A stretch of DNA of 64,000 nt. It comes from Mytilus trossulus. Taxonomy: Eukaryota; Mollusca; Bivalvia; Mytilida; Mytilidae. Below the pieces are notes generated by a model that was not told the DNA's origin, made no database searches, and was given only the letters and a program-made list of their open reading frames with translations. The position numbers and the translations under genes were made by a program. How positions within the stretch are numbered: the first letter of the stretch is position 1; every line of letters starts with the position of its first letter. This document shows positions 35,401 through 46,900 of the stretch, piece after piece. Location of the stretch: NCBI RefSeq assembly GCF_036588685.1, contig NC_086382.1:77907999-77971998 (forward strand), written 5' to 3'.

Positions 35401-36635
35401 GTTAGGTATAAGGTTAAGGGTAATGATAATGATAAGGATAAGGTTAGGTATAAGGTTAAGGGTAATGATAATGATAAGTTAAGTATAAGGTTGCGTCTGA
35501 GGATAAGGGTAAGTATAAAACTAGTTTTGAAGATAAAGAGAGGTGTGAAAAGTGAGTGTTGATAAACTTAAGATAATATATATTAATATAGTAGCGGATA
35601 AGTCTAAAGATTAGTATAAGTCATTGTATGAGGTTAAGATAGTCTTTCAGACAAACAAATCATAAATACACAAGGACTAGTATGATAACTCTTTAATATT
35701 TCATTTACAATTCTATTGCATTATCTTAAAATATAGTCTTGAAAAATAAGATGCTTTCTTCTTGCAAAAACATATTCATTTTTTTTGGGAAGCAATGCAG
35801 ATCTGTATTGTGTAACGAGGACAAACATGATTGGGTTTAGACTACTATGTAGAAACGATATGTACGAAGATAAATACAATAATACAGTCGTCTGATGATC
35901 AGATTGAGGTTAATGATAAGTTTAACGGTAAAGTTTAGGTTAAGTACAGGTAACGTCTAAGCATAAGGTTACGTATAAGGCTGAGGGTAATGATAAGGAT
36001 AAGTTTAAGTATAAGATTAAGGGTGATGATAAGGATAAGGTTGAGGGTAATGATAAGGATAAGGTTAGGTATAAGGTTAAGGGTAATGATAATGATAAAG
36101 TTAAGTGTAAGGTTGCGTCTGAGGATAAGGGTAAGGTTAAGTATAAGTTACGTTTGAGGACAACGGTAAGTATCAAATTAGTTTTGAAGATAAAGAGAGG
36201 TGTAAAAAGGGAGTGTTGATAAACTTAAGATTATATATATTTATATAGTAGTGGATAAGTCTATAGATAAGTTTAAGTCATTGTATGAGGTTAAGATAGT
36301 ATTTCAGACAAACAAATCATAAATACACAAGGACGAGTGTGATAACTCTTTAATATTCCATTTACAATTCCGTTGCACTATCTTAAAATATAGTCGTGTG
36401 AAATAAGATGCTTTCTACTTGCAAAAACATATTCATTTTGTTGGGAAGCAATGCATATCTGTATTGTGTAACGAGGACAAAAATGATTAGGTTTAGACAA
36501 CTATGAAGAAACGATATGTACGAAGATAAATACAATAATACAGTCGTCTGATGATAAGATTAAGGTTAATGATAAGTTTAACGGTAAAGATTAGGTTAAG
36601 TACAAGATAACGTCTAAGAATAAGGTTACGTATAA
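32500..36635 (+). repeat. Five conserved spacers alternating with shorter 36-bp arrays
   Basis: Spacers of about 480-520 bp at 32500-32989, 33414-33890, 34714-35200, 35491-35980 and 36114-36635 are highly similar. Each begins 'gcgtctgaggataagggtaa', passes 'agtgagtgttgataaactta', 'gcaatgcatatctgtattgt' or a variant and 'gaaacgatatgta', and ends 'ataaggttacgtataaggc' or a variant. Between them lie 36-bp arrays of different length: 32990-33413, 33891-34713, 35201-35490 and 35981-36113. The whole is a tandem composite repeat with constant spacers and length-variable arrays. No gene is seen. Confidence 0.85.
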
Positions 36636-36870
36636 AGCTAAGGGTAATGATAAGGATAAGTTTAAGTATAAGATTAAGGGTATTGATAAGGATAAGTTTA
36701 AGTATAAGGTTGAGGGTAATGATAAGGATAAGGTTAGGTACAAGTTTAAGGGTAATGATAAGGATAAGTTTAAGTATAAGGTTGAGGGTAATGATAACGA
36801 TAGGTTTATGTATAAGGTTGAGGGTAATGGTAAGGATAAGATTAAGGGTAATGATAAGGATAAAAGGCTA
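36636..36870 (+). repeat. Last 36-bp array of the composite repeat
   Basis: About six degenerate units, after which the repeat stops at 'aaggctaaatataaag'. It marks the right edge of the composite repeat block. Confidence 0.8.
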
Positions 36871-38495
36871 AATATAAAGAATTTAAAACTAAATAATTTC
36901 AAGTCAACCAGGATGCCATTTGTTTGCAATTGAAAACAATTTTCAAGAAGCACAGATTTTCTTAAGCATACGTAGAGAAGTACATTACGATGAAGGTAAG
37001 GAATATGATACGATATGAACAAAATGAAATTGTTACCATGAGTTTATCTGATGACAAGGATTAGAGTAATGATATAAATAAGGTCAAGTTTAGGGTAAAG
37101 GAACAGGGATAAATTGAAAGAAAAAATAAGTTAATTAAAAACCATTTTTAATAGAAAAATTGTGTGTAGATCAGGACAACGTAAACAATAAGATTGTGGA
37201 TAAGGATAAGAAATGTTAAAAACGGTAATGATTATTAATGACGTCAGCTTTAACCTATACTGAAAAGCAGTTATGACTGCCAATTTACCTGCCGGTTTTC
37301 TAGTTTTACTATTTAATTCTCATTATTATCAAGTTCAAACGTTTTGCATAACATTCGGGTATCATTTTGAATACACATACTTTAACGATATTCATATTCT
37401 ACTTTTTTATTCGTATCTGCAACTTCATGTTTCTTATACATTTTGTATTCAAAATCTTCTTCTTTTTTTTTCTTACGAATTGTGCTTACATTACAGTGAG
37501 GTCTAAAACGGTAAGTCGATTTTATATCATTAATATTCTCCAGTTAAGTCAATTTATATAATATGACCATAGAATCTTTTAGTTTTCCATTGTTAGTTTT
37601 CGGAGTATCGATGTGTAGTGACTAACTAAATGTTAATAAATGCCTAAATATCTATATTATCAGAATCAACTGATTAGTCAATACAAAACACTAGGTTAAG
37701 GATATTGACTTATGTACTGAGCATAGTTCAGACCTTTTCTAGATTAGATATAGAAATGTGCCTATCATTTGTTTTTAGAGAATACATTTTTCTCAATAGT
37801 TGAAACGGTCAAAGTAATCGAAGTAGAGTTAAGTTGACTGAAAATTGCGTAAAGAGCAAAGCTTAACCCGGGATATTATTATGCACCAGACAAAACACTA
37901 GGTTAAGGGTATCGTTTGTAGATTTTGCGTTTTTACTGTTTTGAAACGAGCGTCACTGATGAGCCTCAAGTAAACGAGACAAGCTTCTTTTTGTAAAAAT
38001 GTAAAAATGATCTCCTTTATTAATATAATTATTGTGAGGACATTGAGCTTACTGTCAATCCTGAAACTAGGAATAGAGCTTGGGGCAAATAAAAAATTGG
38101 AAAATATTGGCTTGTCAATCTCATTAGTCGAAAATGAACTGATAATATCATAGAATAGCAAAATGAAGAACGACCGAAAAATAAATAACAGCCTACATAG
38201 AAAACTGAGACTGAACAACACAAACTTCATTGTTAAAGATGAGTCATCGCAATGTTACAGGAAGGAGTGATGGTATGATTGGGGATACGTTGTACTGCAA
38301 GATGTGATCCAGGATAAATTTAAGAATGAAGACAGAGTTTAAGGATAAGTGTTAGTTTAAAATGACGAATTAGACCCTTAAGTTAGGGTTTAAAACAGCG
38401 GTAACTTGCTGGCTAAAAGCAATGTAAATTAAAGGTTTGAGTTTTCAAAACAAGAGTTATCACAAAGCAAACCAACGTTTTTCTTATTTTTTCAG
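36871..38495. other. Intergenic stretch, no clear gene
   Basis: AT-rich sequence. A fragment at about 37945-37985 ('gagcgtcactgatgagcctc') carries the first half of a retrozyme hammerhead but lacks a proper stem II and GAAA. ORFs at 37273-37561 and 37898-38230 are low-complexity and show no domain. Confidence 0.4.
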
Positions 38496-38503
38496 ATTGA
38501 GTC

Positions 38504-38570
38504 ATGGCAAACCCAACTGAAACACCACCAACAGAAAAATACAAAAGTTCTGATGATGAATCAGAAAGTG
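38504..38570 (+). CDS. Candidate first coding exon of an unidentified gene
   Basis: A splice acceptor ('ttcttattttttcag', ending 38495) is followed by eight bases, an ATG at 38504 and 22 codons rich in Pro, Thr, Ser, Asp and Glu (ETPPTEKYKSSDDESES). A good donor 'gtgGTAAGC' follows at 38571. The exon ends in phase 1. I found no downstream exon that continues it, so the gene may be incomplete, or the exon may belong to a gene whose remaining exons are short or outside the window. Confidence 0.35.
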
Positions 38571-38814
38571 GTAAGCTATCGAAGTTTTAATGTCAAAACA
38601 TATCAATGAGACATGAGATACATTTATTGCCTTTTTAAGTATATTGAACAGAAAGTTGAATCTTCGCTTTTACCTCAACCCTAAACCTGAAGTGTTTGAG
38701 TTTCAATAGTCTTGTGAAAAATAATTGCATTCCTAATATCGAATACCTCCTCCTCCTTCCTATAATACGACTAAAACGAATCCTAAGTTCTCATAAAAGA
38801 GAAGCAAAAGATAT

Positions 38815-38950
38815 CAAAGGGACATTCAAACTCATAAGTCGAAAATAAACTGACAACGCCATGGCTAAAAAAGAAAAAGACAAGCAAAAAATAGTTCACC
38901 AAACACAACATAAAGATTGAGGAACACTAACCCCATCAAAAATGCGGGTG
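38815..38950 (-). mobile_element. Fragment of the second-lineage RT tail (reversed)
   Basis: Contains 'caaactcataagtcgaaaat', 'gacaacgccatggctaaa' and 'cacaacataaag', the reverse complement of the tail that follows the RT relic at 52965-53790. Other copies are at 53272-53439 (reversed), 53936-54150, 57910-58035 and 60640-60765. Confidence 0.6.
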
Positions 38951-39049
38951 ATGTTATGTCGCTATTTCATTTTGTCTCTAAAAAAGGCACATATCGGGTG
39001 ATTCACTACAGTTGAATTATCATTGATTCAATTCTAACATCTATAGGCC

Positions 39050-39780
39050 TCCAACAATTCCTATTTTGAGGTTTAGGTGGATCATTGATGATCACAAAAA
39101 AGATTGGGCTAAGACTGGCGTTTAGTAACGACATGTACGAAATAGAATTTGATATTAAAGTAGTTCGAGGATAAGGGTATGGTTAATGAATAGTATAAGT
39201 TGTTGTCTATGGATAGAGATTAGGTTAAGTTTAAGGTTAAGGAAAACAATAAGGATAAGTTTTACATTACGGGTTAGTATAAAGATATATCAAAGGATAT
39301 AAGGTTAACCTTTAGGGTAAGGGTAATGATGGGGATTTTGTTTGGTTGAAGGTTATATCTTAGTTTAAGGAGAATGATAGGGATAAGGTTGAATACAATG
39401 GTATAGTGCTAAAAAGGTAAAGCTGCAAAATGCGAACTAAAATCTAATTATAAAGTCTGAGGATGAGGGTGAGGTAAATTATAAGGGTTAGAGCTAGGGT
39501 TATGTTTGTGAAGATTTGAATAAGATTAGATCTAACCCTAACCCTAACCCATAAGGATAAGGGTTGAACATAAGTTCATGTCTAAGGATACGATAAGATT
39601 TCATTTTAGTTGAAGGTTAAGAGAACGTTACGTTTGAGGATAAGGAGAAGATAAAGAGACAAGTGGTAATAAGGACAGGGGCTAAAATGCAGATAAGAAT
39701 AAGTTTAGAGATGAGATTAAGTGATGGTATCAGGGTTAGGATAATTATTCAAGTAAACGCATCCGGCAAACGCAAATGAT
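39050..39780 (+). repeat. Diverged hexamer block with short interstitial telomere-like run
   Basis: Degenerate relatives of the composite repeat ('gtaacgacatgtacgaaat' at about 39129, 'aggataagg' words throughout). It also holds a CCCTAA-type run at about 39533-39552. No gene. Confidence 0.5.
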
Positions 39781-39846
39781 CACTCTATGGTTTTGGATAA
39801 TATCGTGTTTTCTATTTACGAAGTAATTGTATGATTGCAAAATTAT

Positions 39847-40050
39847 TAAGGTGGCTGGGGGGTATAAAAATCTAATATAGGAATTGCCTAATTTTTTTAG
39901 TAAATGAACTTTATCATATGTTTGGTGAAAACAAAAATAAAAAAATCGGTTCACCGTCTAGTTATTTTTTTTTTAGGGTTCAAATTTTTATGGTTTTCAT
40001 TCAAGATTACTAAAGAAATGATAGGGAAATGAACGCAAAGCTACCTTTTT
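39847..40050. mobile_element. Possible MITE with aaggtggct / agctacctt ends
   Basis: The left end 'ttaaggtggctgggg' and right end 'gcaaagctacctt' are imperfect inverted repeats about 200 bp apart, with no ORF between. The similar terminus at 42761-43107 supports a family of small non-autonomous DNA elements. Ends are approximate. Confidence 0.35.
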
Positions 40051-40929
40051 TGAGGAATTTCTAATGAAACCTAATATAAGATTTTTTAATGTTAGTATTT
40101 TTTCCGTTGCTTAAATATTTTTTTTACATAATAAAAAATAAAATCAACAAGTCACCGTCTAGTTAAGACAAAAAACGTACATCATTAAAAATAGTTGGCA
40201 TTTTTTTCAAAGTTTGGAACTATATATATATATAAAATACAACAGACCTGTTTATAGAAACTTGTTATACCTTCTATACATGTAAGACCATATATTATAT
40301 ATATAACATTTTCAAACAATCGCAGATGATTTGCATATTTGTTGCCATGGCAACCATAGGTAAAAAGGGAAAATCACTAATTTTTGGCCAATCTTTTAAT
40401 GTTCAGTTCAAATTAAAGATCATACGATTTGAAAAATGAACAGAAACTTATTCTTCAATAGAGATGTGTTTTTTAGGACCTGCATATATATATGGAGGTC
40501 GTAATTCCTAGGGGCGAATAGTTCTTAGTATGTCTGAAGTTCTCTTGCTAAATATCATTGGTTTCAGTGGATAATATTAGCATTTCGTTTGATTGTAATG
40601 AAACTTGGACAGCTGAAAAGTAAATTCAGTTCTTATTTACTTATGGGGTTTTTAACAATCATGACTGGCTATAATGTCCTAGGATAGTCGGTCATAAGGC
40701 ATTGACCATAGGAATTACGGGGATGGGGGAATAACAGTGATATCTTCAACACAGAGAAGTAATTTTCGCCTCAATAAAAGTTTCAAGACAGCTCCTAGCA
40801 CAGGATTTTGCAGCTAATTCTTGCTAAATATTGGGTCAGTATGTGATCCCTTTCCTCCATAATGCATACTATTTCAATAATAACACTAGTTTCCTGCTGG
40901 AGTAGCACAATATTCCTTACATACAACAA

Positions 40930-41340
40930 ATATAGTTGATATATAGCTATTGCTTAAAAATACAGCCGTAAACCCGAAAAACACGACTATTACCACTGAA
41001 CGAGGGAAATCAGTTCAAGGTCAGATGACACCTGCCAAGTATCACATATACACTTTAGTCTTTCTATATACTAGACATATTGCTTGATATATAAACTGAG
41101 TATGGACTTGACTGATTCATGAAATGAGTTCAAGGTCAAGTAAAATCTGTCTGACCGGCATGTATACCTTGCAAGGTACACACATACCAAATATTGGTAT
41201 TCTAATAATCATATTAATAAGAGCAAATAAACATTACAAAAAAAATAATAGAAAAAGGTTAAGTCACTCAACCATGAAAATGAGGTCAAGGACTTTGGAC
41301 ATGTGACAGCCGGAAACTTCATAATATTAGACATCTATAT
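40930..41340 (-). repeat. Tandem repeat of about 130 bp carrying tgaccttgacct (reversed)
   Basis: Three diverged units in reverse orientation share 'gttcaaggtcag' or 'gaggtcaagga' and 'caaatattgg'-like words. The same family is in forward orientation at 50930-52440. Confidence 0.5.
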
Positions 41341-41639
41341 ACGACGTATAGAGCATTCAGGTCTTCCATCTACTAAAATATTGAAGTCGTAGGCTAAAAA
41401 AAAATACCATACACACTCTCTCAGAAAGATGACTTGCACTGATTATTCAGTTTTCTAGACCATAGCTCATCTACAAAAGACCACAGGGACCTCCACTATT
41501 TGTATTCTAATTTTGATAAAAAAATGATAGCAAGTATATAGATCTTGTAATACTTAACCTTCATGCAATGTACACTATTGCTATGGTTCAACTGAAGCTG
41601 ACCATCTGGAAGTTCTTAACTGGTCAGCCTGATCCAAAA

Positions 41640-42055
41640 CAACTAATGAATTAAGTCAGGAGCCTGTTTTAAGTGGTTGTCGTTCGTTGATGTGTTACTC
41701 ATTTGTATTTGTTCAATTTTGTACTTAAATAAGGCTGTTAGTTTTCTCATTCATCATTGCATGGCCATTTTTGAGCTGACCATGCAGAATGGTCTTTGCT
41801 CATTGTTGAAGGACATATGCTGACTTATTTTTCAGTATGTATTTGTTTGTGGGCCAGCTGAAGGACGCCTTCGGGTGTGGGAATTTCACGCTACATTGAA
41901 GACCTATTGGTGACCTTCTGCTGTAGTTTTTTCTATGGTCAGGTTGTTGTGTCTTTGACACATTCCCTATTTTCATTCTCAATTTTAATGTAAATTTTTG
42001 TTTCATTTAGTCTTTAGTGAAGAGTTGTCTCATTGGTAATCATACCACATCTCTT
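41640..42055 (+). mobile_element. Tail type A interrupted by a nested tail type B
   Basis: Tail A landmarks (41655-41815, 'aagtcaggagcctg', 'cattgttgaagg') are followed by tail B (about 41848-41990, 'gggccagctgaaggacgcct' to 'cattctcaatttta'). The tail A end ('gagttgtctcattgg', about 42021) then resumes. The element whose RT is at 19955 therefore inserted its 3' end into an older copy of the other element. Confidence 0.65.
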
Positions 42056-42760
42056 TTTTTATAATCCTGTCATAGATTGTACACGACCCTCATTGACCAG
42101 CACAAGAAGTGTCTTGTAAAAAGCAGGAACTGCTCATCCTTCCAGAGCATCTAAGTACAACCCCTGTTTTAGTGATATTCTTACTGTACCTAGCACTTTT
42201 ATTTTTTTTGCTTGCCTTTTTTCCTTTGGTATGTGCTCTAAACGCATTTTGTGACACTTTGTTATTCACAACTTTTAAGATAAATAGACAAACAAAATTA
42301 TTCAGTTCTGCTGAAATAACACAATTGATGTCCAGTTATATCATGCACAAATAATAAATAACAAACCACATTCCAATTTTAAAGTGAGGCCATATAAAAA
42401 TATGTGTGTGTTTCGGACTTCTTAACCAATCTATGATGAACCCTTTCAAGCCTGAAAGTTCTCAGCATTTTGTAAAATTTGTTCTATTTTTCAAACAAAC
42501 TGATATTAAAACTTTTCTGTTGAAACTTATATTTATGGAATCAAGACTGTGAAAAGGATTTAGAATTATTAATCAAAAATAGATACAACCCTTTTTTTTA
42601 CAAAGAAATAGGAAGCACACATATATTTTATTTCCCTTCTTTTATTTTCATTTTTGTTTATTCATAACAAAAGTGATGATATTTGTTATAATGATACATG
42701 GAATTCAAGATATCGTCTAATCAGAAAGAACAACACACACAATATTTATGTTAATATATA
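42056..42760. other. Intergenic stretch, no gene seen
   Basis: Contains a hydrophobic ORF at 42109-42354 that uses a non-ATG start and shows no homology I recognise. Otherwise AT-rich. Confidence 0.35.
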
Positions 42761-43107
42761 TGTAAGGTGGCTTAGGACAAAAAAAGTTTTGGCCAAAAAA
42801 TTCAACATTATTGTTTTTATCAAAACTGTTATGCATTCCCTTATATCTGGTTTATAATCATAAATACAGATAAACTATTAGACCAAATATTTTGGAAATT
42901 TTTGTAGGTCAGGTCTGTTTTTAGTTTTATTCATCAATAAATCTATTTTTCTAATAAGTTTAAAACAAAAAAGTGTATACTTCTTATAAGGAGTGATTGT
43001 GAGCATAAATGAACAATGCACCTATATAAATATATCACTTAGAATTTAAAAATATTTAAAAAAGCAATTTATATCATAGTAAGTTTAAAATTGCCCAAGC
43101 CACCTTA
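42761..43107. mobile_element. MITE of about 345 bp that supplies a stop codon
   Basis: Left end 'taaggtggcttaggacaa' and right end 'ttgcccaagccacctta' are inverted repeats of about 17 bp with two or three mismatches. There is no ORF between them. The right end provides the TAA (43105-43107) that terminates the exonuclease gene on the minus strand. Confidence 0.5.
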
Positions 43108-43901
43108 ACTTTCAGGAGTCAAAAAGTCATACATCTTTTGAATAATCTTTTTACAACTGGTTACACGCACTTTTCCTTGATTCGTAAGTTCGGACAACAG
43201 TGCGCGTAAACCATCTAATCCATTTCTTTCAATAGATAATTTTAAATGACACAACCTTAAATTAGAACGTGCAGCTTTCAAAGCTGTGGCTTTAGATAAA
43301 GCTTTACAGTTAATAGCCTCACTAAAAGTTGTTAAATTATCTTGATGCATGTGACAGTTATGTGGATAGTTGGAAGAAAAAATAAAATCTTTGATGTTAT
43401 CAGATATAACATTTCCTTGTGATGTACAAGTGATTAATCTAAATAATAGTCTAGTGTCCTCTAAGGCATTATGAGCAGCATAGGTTTCATCAAGAAGTGT
43501 GTCAACAAGATTTGTCTGACTATAAGAACTTAGTCCAGGAACAACATGTTTAAATACATCTAAACTATCTACAAATCCAATTATATGGCTACAAAATTCT
43601 GAGTACATGTTATAAAATCTTAAGGCATTGTACAAAATATGACAGTCAAATCTCTTGATATTGTGTCCAACAAGAATTGGTTTACATGAAAATTCTGACA
43701 GAAATGTAATGAAATCAGTAAGAGCTTGATGTGGATATTTAAAGTTGACTGGTTTTGAATTGTACAGCATATTGTTTCCACGCACTGTGATCTTTGTGAT
43801 GTTGGTGGCTTCTTTTGATATTGGTTGGCTTGGTAAGATGTAGGTATCAAAAGTGCTGTCTTTTGAACAGGCTGCAAGTTGTATAATATCAGATGATCTA
43901 C
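43105..43901 (-). CDS. Exon 5 of the fusion gene (exonuclease motifs II-III and C-terminus)
   Basis: Acceptor 'ctttttttcag' precedes GTAGATC. Encodes the rest of the DEDDh fold: HNIKRFDCHIL (motif II) and AAHNALEDTRLLF (motif III, catalytic His and Asp). It is followed by a helical tail ending KKIIQKMYDFLTPES. The stop is formed at the MITE border. Confidence 0.8.
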
Positions 43902-46900
43902 CTGAAAAAAAGAAATTATAATGCAATAGGTACTATTACAGGAATGATTCAGGGGTTCAATAAACTTTTGTTTCATCATCAATGATTGTATAAAGTCTCA
44001 TGCTACCTTCGGGTTTAACCTTAAAGCTATAAAAAAAACTCTCTGTCCCTGAAATCATTTTTGTTGCATAATAATATTATTTTGCTTGTGACATTGCATG
44101 CAAGAGAAGTTAGAATCATAATTTACTATGCATATTTGAATGTCTCTACTTTAATATGTAATTTTAAACACAGTATGAAAACAACATTCATGAGTTAGTT
44201 ACAGGTCATTCAATATTTTTAATTTGAGATGGACATACAATTACTTGCATAGCAATACAATACAACACAAGACTACCATCCAACAACTTAAATTTTAGCT
44301 TTTTTCTATTCATGTTATAGTCATAACATTCATGGGTACAGAATGGGGACAAAAATGGACTCTCTTAAAGCTTGATTCAGGTCTAAATTTGGATTGTAAT
44401 TAAATATTTGACATATTATAGGTTTCTGAATAAATGAAGTCAAAGAACATGAAATTGGTTATATGAATTTAATTAGGGACGACATCAAAAGATCGATGTA
44501 GGATAAAAAACTGATTTCAAATAGTTTGATGTTGGGGTGGAAGGTGGAGTGGGGTTGGGGTCAACATTGCTGCAAGTTTTCTTAATTCAAAATCGATTTT
44601 ACATATATCCATAGAGGTAAATCAATTTTTCCCAAATTAAGTAAAGAGGGCCCTCTATCTATGTAAATTAAGTTTTTTAGGTAATTATCCGAGAACTGGA
44701 AATTTCCTTTTTTAATAAATAAAACCCCATAACTCAAAAATGTAAAATCTGAATTTTTTAGAATTCTAAAAGGAGCTTACTTCATAAGATATAAGCAATT
44801 AACCAAAGTTTTATGCAAATTGGTGAAAGCCCTTTTTAGTTCATGTCCAACATGTTGATTACAGACAGACTGGACAGATGGACAATGGTATACCACAATA
44901 CGTCCTGTAAACAGACGTAAACAATGAAAGTTAAAACTTACTAAGGCCTGTGGTTTCTAAGTCAAACACCAACAAAGGTGCTACTGTAATTGCTTCTTTG
45001 TCAAATTTGTCTATTTCCATAACTTCAGGAATTTCTTCTTGATCTGGATGTTCCAGTCCTAGAACAAAAATTGTATGCATGAAGTATAAAATTGATCACA
45101 TGATAAGATGACATTGACATTGAATCAGTTGTTAGAATGATGACATCAGAGACACTTAAAAGTGTATATTACCAGCAGTTTCCTAACTTTTTTTTCTGCT
45201 GTTTCTTAAATCTAAACATTTTATCCAATACAGTCAAAAGACAGTTGTATTATAAAATTACACAATATTGTAATGTGATTTTTTTAACCATTTGATGGTG
45301 GATACATGTATTTGCAACAGGCAGGTTTTACTGAATTTTGACCACAAAAAAAGCTAGATATTTTTTTTTAATTTCAAATAAATGTATCTAGGTTATGTAC
45401 TTATCAGTTATCAGATCATCTTAATATAATAATTTAAGTGAAAAAACTCAAAACACATATTAAACTATCTATTAGTAAAAGCAAGTCCAATTAAGCAAAT
45501 TAACATCCAAACAATGATATGTCATGAGATGATGACAATGTCAATGTAAGTGTAAAATTACATGTACTTGTTCATGGTAGATGATACCAAAAATAACTCA
45601 GTATGTAAAATAATCACCTATTTCACTTTCGTAAGTTTTTCCTTCTCTGACTTCCATTCCAGAATTCTTGGAACTTCTTTTCTTCTTCAGAAGCAGACGT
45701 TGTTTTTTTCCCTCTCTTGTCTTCGAAACAGTTGACTTTCTGTCTCTCTTTCTGTTTAATTTCAATGATCTCTTCAATGTTTCAGTACCAGGTGATAATC
45801 CAGATGATTCATGTACCTGTAATAAGTTTAACATTTAACATTTGATGGAAAGGGGAAACATTTAGTGGCTAAGCCAGTCTGATATGATACAACATGTACA
45901 ACAGAATATTGGCAAATATAAGATAGATAGAGGAGTAAACGTTTGTAGCTTATACAATCAATGCTTTACTTGAAAGCAGGGAGGTAAATTTGAATTATGA
46001 ATTTGCACTTATTCATGAACCTTGCCCAGTTGTTGTGTTTTCAAGTCTAATTTTATTTTTGTAATTTTAATTGTTATTGAAGATCTTTGGTTCACAGTTT
46101 TTTTAGAATCTTAGTGATCAACATCTTGTTATTCCAAAATTGTAGACACTTTTCATTGTTGAAGGTCTTATAGTTAGGTGTAAATGTATATTTGTAATTT
46201 TCTATATTGCTATTTTACATTTACACTAAATTTGCTTATGCACATAATATTAACCATATTTTACACTAACCTCAGACACATAGCTATAGCCTTCATTTTT
46301 CTGTAGAACTGCTGAACTAACTCTGTAGCTTAAGCTGGATGAGGCAGAGTAATGTTTGTATTTTGGTGCTTTAGTAGCTATGGTCATATTCAAACTCTCA
46401 TTAGCTTGAGAACTTGCTAGATTTGCCAGTTTCTTTGAGTTTGGCACCAATTTATCCAAGAACAGTTTTTCAAGATCAGACTTCAAGTCCAAAGATTTTA
46501 AATCTTTGCCATGTGGAAGGCTTGAATGTTTGTAGGTGGTTTTGTCTTTTAAGTAGCCACACCAACTTTGCACACAGTGTGCATGTTCACCAAAAATGTG
46601 ATCAATCGACGCTCTTAACCCATTTTCTATTCCAGTTTGGTTTCCCTTATTTTGGTCAACCATGTAGGCAAAGTTTCTGGTAATAGCATTTATCACCATT
46701 ACAGATAATTCCTTATGCTTTGGCTTCATGCTGTATAATTTGTTGACGATATTTTTGGTTACATGATTGCGATCACTAGTTTTCTCCATATGAAGATCCG
46801 GCATTTCCTTAATGGCTCTGTTGTATCCAGTTGAATCATCATCCCCAGCAAGTTCTGATATTGGGACATTTTGTTCCTTCAAATCACGGATCATCTGGAC

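Noticed and set aside
29050-36870. CRISPR-like array, since the unit is 36 bp
   Set aside because: Units are directly adjacent without unique spacers, and the surroundings are eukaryotic repeats with introns nearby.
37930-37990. Active hammerhead at 'gcgtcactgatgagcctc'
   Set aside because: Only the 5' arm and CUGAUGA are present; stem II and GAAA are lost. Treated as a degraded retrozyme fragment.
40500-40720. 11-bp inverted repeat (cgtaattccta / taggaattacg) as a MITE
   Set aside because: The match is short, no target duplication is seen and no second copy was found in the window; left out as a feature.
42109-42354. Hydrophobic 81-codon ORF as a membrane protein gene
   Set aside because: Non-ATG start, no family resemblance, low-complexity hydrophobic composition in AT-rich repeat-flanked DNA.
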